Origin: Gammaproteobacteria bacterium
Lineage (GTDB): Bacteria; Pseudomonadota; Gammaproteobacteria; Eutrophobiales; Eutrophobiaceae
Assembly: GCA_015661095.1 (NCBI GenBank)
Contig: JACVQI010000006.1
Span: 1-21,573 of the forward strand
Direction: 5' to 3'
Length of the DNA stretch: 21,573 nt
Shown here: positions 15,425-21,573 of the stretch, piece after piece
Numbering within the stretch: position 1 is the first letter of the stretch
Layout: each line of letters begins with the position of its first letter
Translations under genes and position numbers: made by a program
Notes under the pieces: generated by a model
Told to the model about the DNA's origin: nothing
Seen by the model: the letters and a program-made list of their open reading frames with translations, nothing else
Databases searched by the model: none

Positions 15425-17446
15425 TCAACCAGCCTTTTCGTCCGGCAATTCCAGACACTGCGCCCTGATATGGGCGATTTCATCCCGGATCCGGGCGGCT
15501 TCTTCAAACTCCAGGTCCCGCGCATGTTTATACATTTGCTCTTCCATTTTTTTGATCTTTTTCATCAGCAAGTCGGGCGTCATGCCGTAGTACGGGTTGG
15601 GTTGTTCGGCCACCCGGGCCCATTTGCCACCTCTCGTCCGGGTATCTGCGTAAGCACCTTCCATGATATCGGTCACTGCCTTCCGAATCCCTTGCGGAGT
15701 AATACCGTGTTGTTCGTTATATTGCCGCTGTTTGTTCCGGCGCCGCTCCGTTTCATCCAGCGCCCGTTGCATGGAGCGCGTAATTCGATCAGCGTACATG
15801 ATGGCCATGCCATTGATGTTCCTGGCGGCGCGGCCGATGGTTTGAATCAGTGTCGTCTCTGAACGTAAAAATCCTTCTTTGTCCGCATCGAGTATTGCCA
15901 CCAGCGATACCTCGGGCATATCCAGCCCTTCCCGCAGCAGGTTAATACCCACCAGCACATCGAACACTCCCAGACGCAAATCCCTGATGATCTCAACCCG
16001 CTCAACCGTTTCAATGTCCGAGTGGAGATATCTAACCTTGATATCATGCTCGGCAAGATAATCCGTCAGGTCTTCCGACATCCGTTTGGTCAGGGTGGTC
16101 ACCAACACTCTTTCATTCAGGGCGACGCGTTTACCGATCTCGGAAACCAGGTCATCCACTTGTTTTACGACAGGTCTGACCTCAACCATAGGATCGACCA
16201 GCCCCGTGGGGCGCACAACCTGGTCGACTATCTGACCGGAATGAGTCCGTTCGTAAGGTCCTGGTGTGGCCGATACATAAATCGTCTGGGGTGCCAGCTG
16301 CACGAATTCGTCGAAACGCAGGGGTCGATTATCCAGCGCACATGGCAGACGAAAGCCGTATTCGACCAGATTTTCCTTGCGGGAACGGTCACCGCGATAC
16401 ATGCCGCCCAATTGCGGTATGGTGACATGACTTTCATCGATAAATAGCAAGGCTTCATGGGGCAAATAATCGAACAGGGTCGGCGGCGGTTCACCCGGTT
16501 TGCGTCCTGACAAGTGCCGGGAATAATTTTCAATGCCGGCGCAATAACCGATTTCCAGCATCATTTCGAGGTCATATCGGGTTCGTTGTTCCAGCCGCTG
16601 AGCCTCTACCAACTTATTGATATCATTAAAATACTTAAGTCTATCTGCCAGTTCTACGCGGATGGCATCCACCGCATCGAGGATAGTCTGACGGACCGTT
16701 ACATAATGAGTCTTGGGGTGTATGGTCAGTCTCAGCACCTGCCGCTGGATGACTCCGGTCAAGGGATCGAAAAACGACAACGATTCAATTTCATCATCGA
16801 ACAACTCTATCCGGATTGCCTCGCGTTCCGATTCCGCCGGATAGACATCGATGACATCGCCGCGAACACGGTAGGTGGCACGATGCAGCTCGATCTCGTT
16901 CCGGGTATATTGCATTTCCGCCAGTCGCCTGAGAATAAAGCGTTGCTCCATACGCTCACCGCGATCCAGGTGCAGCACCATCTTGAGATAAGCCTGCGGG
17001 TCACCCAAGCCGTAAATCGCGGATACCGTGGCGACGATGATGGTATCCCGCCGCTCGAGCAAGGACTTGGTTGCGGATAACCGCATCTGCTCGATATGCT
17101 CGTTGATGGAGGCATCCTTCTCGATGTAAGTGTCGGTAGTCGGGACATAGGCCTCGGGTTGATAATAGTCGTAATAAGACACGAAATATTCCACCGCATT
17201 GTTGGGGAAAAATTCCCGCATCTCACCATAGAGTTGTGCCGCCAGTGTTTTATTCGGCGCCAGGATCAAGGCCGGCCGCTGCAGCGCCTGGATGACATTC
17301 GCCACTGTGAAGGTCTTACCCGAACCGGTGACCCCCAGCAAGGTCTGGTGCGCCAAACCATCCTTGATTCCCGCCAGCAAAGCCTGGATGGCTTCGGGTT
17401 GATCGCCGGCCGGCTGGTAATCGGCGTGTAGTTTAAACTGGACCAT
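15425..17446 (-). CDS. uvrB: UvrABC system protein B
   Basis: 673 residues from ATG 17444-17446, the same length as E. coli UvrB. The upstream in-frame ATG at 17464 adds six residues without a good ribosome site, while GGGG precedes the chosen one. Motifs: Walker A GVTGSGKT, the beta-hairpin YYDYYQPEAYVP that wedges between DNA strands, Walker B LLFIDESHVT, helicase motifs V/VI (INLLREGLDMPEV, QTIGRAARN) and a C-terminal UVR domain (EEAARIRDEI) that contacts UvrC. It verifies DNA damage in nucleotide excision repair. tRNA-Asn lies 63 bases upstream; no SOS box was recognised. Confidence 0.98.
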   Translation of the reverse strand: MVQFKLHADYQPAGDQPEAIQALLAGIKDGLAHQTLLGVTGSGKTFTVANVIQALQRPALILAPNKTLAAQLYGEMREFFPNNAVEYFVSYYDYYQPEAYVPTTDTYIEKDASINEHIEQMRLSATKSLLERRDTIIVATVSAIYGLGDPQAYLKMVLHLDRGERMEQRFILRRLAEMQYTRNEIELHRATYRVRGDVIDVYPAESEREAIRIELFDDEIESLSFFDPLTGVIQRQVLRLTIHPKTHYVTVRQTILDAVDAIRVELADRLKYFNDINKLVEAQRLEQRTRYDLEMMLEIGYCAGIENYSRHLSGRKPGEPPPTLFDYLPHEALLFIDESHVTIPQLGGMYRGDRSRKENLVEYGFRLPCALDNRPLRFDEFVQLAPQTIYVSATPGPYERTHSGQIVDQVVRPTGLVDPMVEVRPVVKQVDDLVSEIGKRVALNERVLVTTLTKRMSEDLTDYLAEHDIKVRYLHSDIETVERVEIIRDLRLGVFDVLVGINLLREGLDMPEVSLVAILDADKEGFLRSETTLIQTIGRAARNINGMAIMYADRITRSMQRALDETERRRNKQRQYNEQHGITPQGIRKAVTDIMEGAYADTRTRGGKWARVAEQPNPYYGMTPDLLMKKIKKMEEQMYKHARDLEFEEAARIRDEIAHIRAQCLELPDEKAG

Positions 17447-17509
17447 GATCAGCCCCATCGGCATTGAAAATTTTAACGACTTGCAGGAATAAGCGAGGCT
17501 GCATATGTT

Positions 17510-17585
17510 TGGCTCCCCGGGACGGACTCGAACCGCCGACCTAGTGGTTAACAGCCACCCGCTCTACCGACTGAGCTACCGGGGA
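17510..17585 (-). tRNA. tRNA-Asn(GUU)
   Basis: 76 bases with CCA encoded. Acceptor arms TCCCCGG and CCGGGGA pair, discriminator G. The anticodon loop CTGTTAA gives GTT. It lies just upstream of uvrB, an arrangement I recall from Pseudomonas. No terminator is visible before uvrB. Confidence 0.97.
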
Positions 17586-17690
17586 ATTGGGAAACGTGTA
17601 TGGTACAAACGCAGTAGCCTAAGGTCAATCCTGCTTTAGGAATTCGCGGCACCGCCGAGACTAAATACGGCAAATAATTCTCCATATTTG

Positions 17691-19142
17691 TCACTTATGC
17701 CGTCCAAAATCATCTTCGAACCGGACAATATCATCTTCACCGAGATAATCGCCAGATTGAACTTCGATGATTTCCAGCATTTCAGTTCCTTTATTCTCCA
17801 GTCTGTGTCTGGTTTCGACCGGGATATAAGTTGACTGATTTTTTTCCAACTCAAATGTTTCAGTCCCGATGGTGACCGTTGCTGTCCCTTTGACAACCAC
17901 CCAATGTTCAGCCCGACGATGATGTAATTGCAGGGAGAGCTTTTTCCCCGGTTTGACTATCAGTCGCTTGACTTGAAAATTCGGTCCATTATCAATGGAG
18001 ATATAACTACCCCAGGGACGGTACACCTGCCGGTGATTGAGCAATTCCTCTCGCGCATCTGTTTTCAATCGAGTAACCAGTTTCTTCACATCCTGGGAGC
18101 GGGTCATGTCACCCACCAGGACGGCATCTGCGGTCTCTACGACCAGTAAATTACTGACCCCCACGGTCGCGACCAGCCGGTGTTCCGAGTACACAATGGT
18201 GGATTCCGTGTCTTCCGCGATAACATCGCCTCTAAAAACGTTCCCGCCAACGGTCTTTTCAGTCACTTCCCATACGGCCGACCACGACCCAACATCTGAC
18301 CAGCCGGCATCCAGGGCGATCAGGACCGGTTGAAATTCGTTGTCCGGACTGCAAATCTTTTCCATGACTGCATAATCAACGGAATCGGACGGGCAGGCCA
18401 CAAAGCTTTCCCGATGTAATCGCAGAAAATCCCCATCCCTGCTACCGCCGGTAACAGCTTTTTCACAGGCTGCATATATGTCTGGCTGGAATTTTTTGAT
18501 TGCCCGTTCCCATACCGAAGCCCGCATCATGAAAATGCCGCTATTCCAGAAATACTCACCAGACCGAACATAGTTTTCCGCTGATTCCAGGGCGGGTTTT
18601 TCCACAAACTCCTGTAAGCGATAGGCCCCGTTGCTGAGGCTAGCGCCGCCCCGGATATAGCCATAACCGGTTTCGGCCCGGTGTGGAACGATACCGAAGG
18701 TGATCAACATCCCCTGACTTGCCAGTTCAACACCGAGGCTTACCGCCTTGTTAAAACCATCAATATCATCGATCACATGATCAGCCGGTAACATTAACAA
18801 TATCGGGTCCGCTTCCTGGAAATAAACCGCGGCACAGGTCAAGGCGGGAGCCGTGTTTCTGCCCACCGGTTCCAGTAAAATACCGCCGGGTGGAATACCG
18901 ATATCGTTTTTATGGTCCTGAACCAGAAAGCGATGTGCTTCATTGCAGATCACCAGTGGAGGGTTAATCGAAGCGTGCCGGAAACTACCGTTAAGCCGCA
19001 ACAAGGTCGATTGTAATAACGATAAACCGCCATCCAGACTCAGAAATTGTTTCGGATAATTTTCTCTGGAGAGTGGCCACAATCTGGTGCCACCGCCGCC
19101 GGCCAGAATAACCGGCTGAACTGTTTGATTCATATTAGACAT
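17691..19142 (-). CDS. manC: Mannose-1-phosphate guanylyltransferase / mannose-6-phosphate isomerase
   Basis: 483 residues from ATG 19140-19142, close to the usual size of ManC/AlgA/CpsB. The longer ORF start at 19238 runs back into the upstream gene and lacks family likeness; GGAAAACT before 19142 supports this start. The N-terminal nucleotidyltransferase has the pyrophosphorylase signature GGGGTRLWPLSRENYPKQF (about 15-33) and VEKP. The C-terminal cupin (last ~115 residues, QLHHRRAEHWVVVKGTA) is the type II mannose-6-phosphate isomerase part. It makes GDP-mannose for surface polysaccharide. It starts 10 bases after the UDP-sugar dehydrogenase gene ends, so both form an operon. The 105 bases after the stop show no clear terminator. 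Whether the isomerase part is active is not provable here. Confidence 0.93.
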   Translation of the reverse strand: MSNMNQTVQPVILAGGGGTRLWPLSRENYPKQFLSLDGGLSLLQSTLLRLNGSFRHASINPPLVICNEAHRFLVQDHKNDIGIPPGGILLEPVGRNTAPALTCAAVYFQEADPILLMLPADHVIDDIDGFNKAVSLGVELASQGMLITFGIVPHRAETGYGYIRGGASLSNGAYRLQEFVEKPALESAENYVRSGEYFWNSGIFMMRASVWERAIKKFQPDIYAACEKAVTGGSRDGDFLRLHRESFVACPSDSVDYAVMEKICSPDNEFQPVLIALDAGWSDVGSWSAVWEVTEKTVGGNVFRGDVIAEDTESTIVYSEHRLVATVGVSNLLVVETADAVLVGDMTRSQDVKKLVTRLKTDAREELLNHRQVYRPWGSYISIDNGPNFQVKRLIVKPGKKLSLQLHHRRAEHWVVVKGTATVTIGTETFELEKNQSTYIPVETRHRLENKGTEMLEIIEVQSGDYLGEDDIVRFEDDFGRHK

Positions 19143-19152
19143 AGTTTTCCAT

Positions 19153-20439
19153 TTACAATCGTTCCAGCACGACCCCGGCCGGAATGGAAGCTCTATCCAG
19201 GGTTCGCTGCACATCAAAGACATAACCTTGCCGGTCAACCAGCAGACTTTCGATCAAATCCCAACCACGCTCCAGGTATTCACGATGGGAAACCGCCAGG
19301 ATAACCGCATGGGCCGGCTGCAATTTCTGGTAGGACTTAATCTCCACCGCATAAGCTGATAGTGCTTCCCGCGGGCTTGCATGCACATCATGTACCTGTA
19401 CCTGGACACCATAGCTTTGTAACTCTCGGATAATATCGATCACACGGGTATTCCTGATATCGGAGACATTTTCCTTGAACGTCAGACCGAGTATTGTCAC
19501 CATGCAGTCCTTGACCCGGTTACCTGATTGAATCAACCCTTTGATCACCCGCGCCGCAATTGAAATACCCATACCATCATTGATACTACGTCCGGCCAGA
19601 ATAATATCCGGGATATAACCTGCGATGGCGGAACGATAGGTTAGATAATAGGGATCAACGCCAATGCAGTGCCCACCAACCAGGCCAGGTTTAAAATTCA
19701 GAAAATTCCACTTGGTTCCGGCAGCGGCCAGCACATCACCTGTATCTATCCCCATATGGCTGAATATGAGTGCCAGTTCATTCATTAAAGCGATATTTAA
19801 ATCGCGTTGGGTGTTTTCAATGATTTTGGCTGCTTCCGCCACTTTGATACTCGGGGCACGGTAGATATCAGCGCTGATCACCGAACCGTACATGTCCGCG
19901 ACGATTGCCAGGGTTTCCAAATTCTGCGCTGACACGATCTTGGTGATGGTGCTGAAGGTGTGTATCTTGTCGCCCGGGTTGATTCTTTCCGGCGAATAGC
20001 CCACAAAAAAATCCTTCCCGGCCCGCAGACCGGAAGCAGATTCCAGAACGGGAATACATTCCTCTTCGGTGGCTCCGGGATATACCGTTGATTCATAAAC
20101 GACGATATCACCCCGTTTCAGATGTGCACCCAGAGTTCTGGAAGCATTCAGCAAGGCCGTTAAATCCGGATACTTAGCCTGGTTGATGGGTGTCGGGACG
20201 GCGATGATATGAAAATCGGCCTGGGCCAGATCACCTGGCTGCACCGTATAATGGATATCCGCTCCTCGTAATACATCAGTTGAAATTTCATGAGTCGTAT
20301 CGATGAAATTGCTTAATTCAGCGATGCGTTCGGATTTAATGTCAAAGGCAATGACACGCCCTCTTCGGGCGAAACCGACAGCGACGGGTAAGCCGACATA
20401 CCCCAGCCCGATTACTGATACTTTCCTTTCAGGATGCAT
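19153..20439 (-). CDS. UDP-N-acetylhexosamine 6-dehydrogenase, TviB/WbpO-like
   Basis: 428 residues. An N-terminal Rossmann fold (VIGLGYVGLPVAVGFA, about 9-24) binds NAD; the catalytic-cysteine signature is GGHCIGVDPYYLTYR; the C-terminal UDP-binding domain carries GLTFKENVSDIRNTR. This pattern fits the TviB/WbpO/WbpA group, which oxidises the C6 of UDP-GlcNAc or UDP-GalNAc to the uronic acid, rather than UDP-glucose dehydrogenase; which sugar is used cannot be told. AAGG stands before the ATG. Together with manC it supplies sugar nucleotides for capsule, O-antigen or exopolysaccharide. No glycosyltransferase or export gene is in the window. Confidence 0.93.
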   Translation of the reverse strand: MHPERKVSVIGLGYVGLPVAVGFARRGRVIAFDIKSERIAELSNFIDTTHEISTDVLRGADIHYTVQPGDLAQADFHIIAVPTPINQAKYPDLTALLNASRTLGAHLKRGDIVVYESTVYPGATEEECIPVLESASGLRAGKDFFVGYSPERINPGDKIHTFSTITKIVSAQNLETLAIVADMYGSVISADIYRAPSIKVAEAAKIIENTQRDLNIALMNELALIFSHMGIDTGDVLAAAGTKWNFLNFKPGLVGGHCIGVDPYYLTYRSAIAGYIPDIILAGRSINDGMGISIAARVIKGLIQSGNRVKDCMVTILGLTFKENVSDIRNTRVIDIIRELQSYGVQVQVHDVHASPREALSAYAVEIKSYQKLQPAHAVILAVSHREYLERGWDLIESLLVDRQGYVFDVQRTLDRASIPAGVVLERL

Positions 20440-20596
20440 GTAGAACCTTAAATAATTATATCTTATGGAACAATAGGATAGCCTTTATTGTAAAATATTT
20501 CATCAAGATTATCCGGGCCTGCCGGTGAGTGAGAACAACTGACATTCAGGGACTGCCGAACGATTAAATAAGACGCCAGATTCGTCGCAGAGGATA

Positions 20597-20618
20597 AATT
20601 GGCGTCCCCAAGGGGATT
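20597..20618 (-). repeat. 22-base copy of the tRNA-Glu 3' end
   Basis: Identical over 22 bases to 20835-20856, which hold the 3' acceptor strand, part of the T arm and two flanking bases of tRNA-Glu. It is in the same orientation, 238 bases away. The gap 20440-20837 holds no gene that I can support. Confidence 0.9.
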
Positions 20619-20648
20619 ATTCCGTACTTCCATGTACTCCACCCTTCG

Positions 20649-20688
20649 GGCCGGCCTGCGGCCGTTCAAATTTGTTCCAGACAAATTT
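20649..20688. repeat. Palindromic unit A near tRNA-Glu
   Basis: A GC hairpin (GGCCG / CGGCC) followed by gttc and an AT hairpin, aaatttgt and acaaattt around loop tccag (20668-20688). It has the same layout and partly the same sequence as unit B at 20718-20759. Confidence 0.7.
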
Positions 20689-20717
20689 ATTCCAGGCGTC
20701 CTGCCTTCCACCCTACA

Positions 20718-20759
20718 GGCCGCGCTCACGCGCGTTCAAAATCATTCCCGATGATTTTG
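20718..20759. repeat. Palindromic unit B near tRNA-Glu
   Basis: A GC-rich palindrome followed by gttc and a perfect 9-bp hairpin, caaaatcat and atgattttg around loop tcccg (20737-20759). Both units share ggccg, the gttcaaa junction and a ttcc-containing loop, but the stems differ by paired changes, which points to a conserved structure. Confidence 0.7.
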
Positions 20760-20761
20760 TG

Positions 20762-20779
20762 TCGAACCCTGGGGTTCGA
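20762..20779. repeat. Palindrome resembling a tRNA T arm
   Basis: Tcgaaccc and gggttcga are exact reverse complements separated by two bases. The right half with following bases (ggggttcgaatc) resembles the T arm of a tRNA. It may be another tRNA-derived fragment. Confidence 0.5.
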
Positions 20780-20795
20780 ATCAAAACACTCTTAA

Positions 20796-20837
20796 AAGCT
20801 AATTATTCCAGACTACTTTCGAGTGGGCTGGAACAAT
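20796..20837 (-). terminator. Terminator-like hairpin after tRNA-Glu
   Basis: About ten pairs between ATTGTTCCAG and CTGGAATAAT (one G·U), with further ACT/AGT pairing around CGAA. It begins directly at the CCA end and is followed by TTTT after AGC. It probably ends the gltX-tRNA-Ala-tRNA-Glu transcript. Confidence 0.6.
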
Positions 20838-20914
20838 TGGCGTCCCCAAGGGGATTCGAACCCCTGTTATCGCCGTGAAAGGGCGGTGTCCTAGGCCGGC
20901 TAGACGATGGGGAC
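20838..20914 (-). tRNA. tRNA-Glu(UUC)
   Basis: 77 bases with CCA encoded. Acceptor arms GTCCCCA and TGGGGAC pair; discriminator G. The anticodon loop CTTTCAC gives TTC. The anticodon stem CCGCC against GGCGA leaves a C27·A43 mismatch, where E. coli has G43. The D arm is one base longer than in E. coli. Confidence 0.95.
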
Positions 20915-20921
20915 AAAACTC

Positions 20922-20998
20922 GTGATTCGTGATTAGTAATTGGTAAATGGTTTTTGCTTTATTTTCTAATCACCATTCACAAATCACTAATTACGATA
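20922..20998. repeat. Imperfect inverted repeat between tRNA-Glu and tRNA-Ala
   Basis: Plus-strand gtgattcgtgattagtaatt at the left and the reverse complement of the right end (cgtaattagtgatttgtgaa) match at most positions. It fills most of the 91-base space between the two tRNAs. Confidence 0.55.
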
Positions 20999-21005
20999 AA
21001 ATGTC

Positions 21006-21081
<76 letters not shown>

Positions 21082-21174
21082 GACTAGGTAATTGGCTAAG
21101 CTAATTCAATCAATTTCCATTGCTGCCAATCACCAAAACAAGGCGGCAGACTGTACGTGACAGGCCGGTCAGTG

Positions 21175-21573
21175 TCAAGCCACAGTCGGCCGCTGCATTA
21201 TGTATTCCACGGCCCGATTCAGCCTGGCCAGGGTTTTTTCCCTGCCCATTAAACGCACGGTGTCGTCGATGGATGGGGATACTGAACCGCCAGTAATTGC
21301 AACCCGCAAAGGCTGTGCCAGCTTACCCATGTTCAAGTCAAACTTCCCGGCGGTGGTAGTAATCGCACTTTGGATTGCAGCTTTAGTCCAGTCACTGCAT
21401 ACGGCAAACTGCTCTCGTAGCATAACCAACGCATCCAGGATCACCAACGTCAGATGCTTTTTGGCAGCAGCTTCATCATAATTTTCGAAGTCGGTATAAA
21501 AATAGCGGCTCTGAGCGGCCATTTCTTTCAGGGTCTGACAGCGTTCCCGTTGCACCAATGCCAGCTCCCGCAA
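21175..21573 (-). CDS. gltX: Glutamate--tRNA ligase, C-terminal part
   Basis: The last ~132 residues of a minus-strand frame open at the right window edge; the true start lies outside. The fragment is all alpha-helical in character and matches the anticodon-binding end of GluRS: ALVQRERCQTLKEMA, FYTDFENYDEAAAKKHL and PLRVAITGGSVSPSIDDTV, the latter a common ending motif in this enzyme. It charges tRNA-Glu. The order gltX, tRNA-Ala, tRNA-Glu is common in gammaproteobacteria, so the enzyme and its tRNA substrate may share a transcript. The TTG at the edge is not a start. Confidence 0.93.
   Translation of the reverse strand: MRELALVQRERCQTLKEMAAQSRYFYTDFENYDEAAAKKHLTLVILDALVMLREQFAVCSDWTKAAIQSAITTTAGKFDLNMGKLAQPLRVAITGGSVSPSIDDTVRLMGREKTLARLNRAVEYIMQRPTVA

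Noticed and set aside
20455..20460. TATAAT upstream of the UDP-sugar dehydrogenase
   Set aside because: A start from it would leave only about nine leader bases before the ATG, cutting into the ribosome site, and no -35 box is present.
20463..20729. Minus-strand 88-residue ORF in the palindrome region
   Set aside because: It runs through the tRNA copy and palindromic units and looks like translated repeat sequence.
20597..20856. A CRISPR array or a true small integrative element
   Set aside because: There are only two repeat copies, no regular spacing, and no integrase or attachment protein in the window.

Overview
The window looks like part of a gammaproteobacterial chromosome. The main evidence is the order thrS-infC-rpmI-rplT-pheS-pheT-ihfA-merR-tRNA-Pro, the neighbouring tRNA-Val, uvrB and tRNA-Asn, and the order gltX-tRNA-Ala-tRNA-Glu. 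Protein sequences also resemble gammaproteobacterial versions. I cannot name the genus. All supported genes lie on the minus strand, so transcription runs from high to low coordinates.

Layout from right to left in the direction of transcription. (a) 21573-20838: the 3' end of gltX, then tRNA-Ala(GGC) and tRNA-Glu(UUC). (b) 20837-20440: a 398-base gene-free stretch with a 22-base copy of the tRNA-Glu 3' end and several palindromes. (c) 20439-17691: two nucleotide-sugar genes, a TviB/WbpO-like UDP-sugar dehydrogenase and a ManC-type GDP-mannose pyrophosphorylase. (d) 17585-15425: tRNA-Asn(GUU) and uvrB. (e) 15424-15110: a gene-free stretch with a copy of the tRNA-Val 5' end and a perfect palindrome, then tRNA-Val(GAC). 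(f) 14935-7783: the translation operon thrS, infC (non-ATG start, most likely AUU), rpmI, rplT, a probable attenuator, pheS, pheT, ihfA and a MerR-type regulator. (g) tRNA-Pro(GGG), a strong terminator and a decayed copy of the tRNA 3' end. (h) 7270-5516: a gene that appears as two reading frames separated by an in-frame TGA. I interpret it as one gene for a selenocysteine-containing lipoprotein. (i) glmS. (j) 3416-1: a three-gene phosphorelay of a GlrR-like sigma-54 response regulator, a free-standing HPt protein and a CHASE-domain histidine kinase cut off by the window edge.

The most important observation is the selenoprotein. Frame is kept across TGA 6869-6871. The motif is H-U-S-T-C, the context matches my recollection of the UGSC (seleno)protein family, and a 6-bp hairpin with a GGUC loop begins 11 nt after the UGA, as expected for a bacterial SECIS. 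The N-terminus has a lipobox, so the Sec/Cys pair is predicted to sit outside the cytoplasmic membrane. An ordinary ORF caller would split the gene into a short ORF and a GTG-started ORF.

A second theme is tRNA-linked structure. Three of the five tRNA genes (Pro, Val, Glu) have a partial copy of themselves about 100-240 bases away, with hairpins in between. A third is the placing of a GlrR-like regulator directly downstream of glmS; in enterobacteria GlrR controls glmS indirectly through the small RNA GlmY. Family and pathway statements come from memory of known families; no database search was run.
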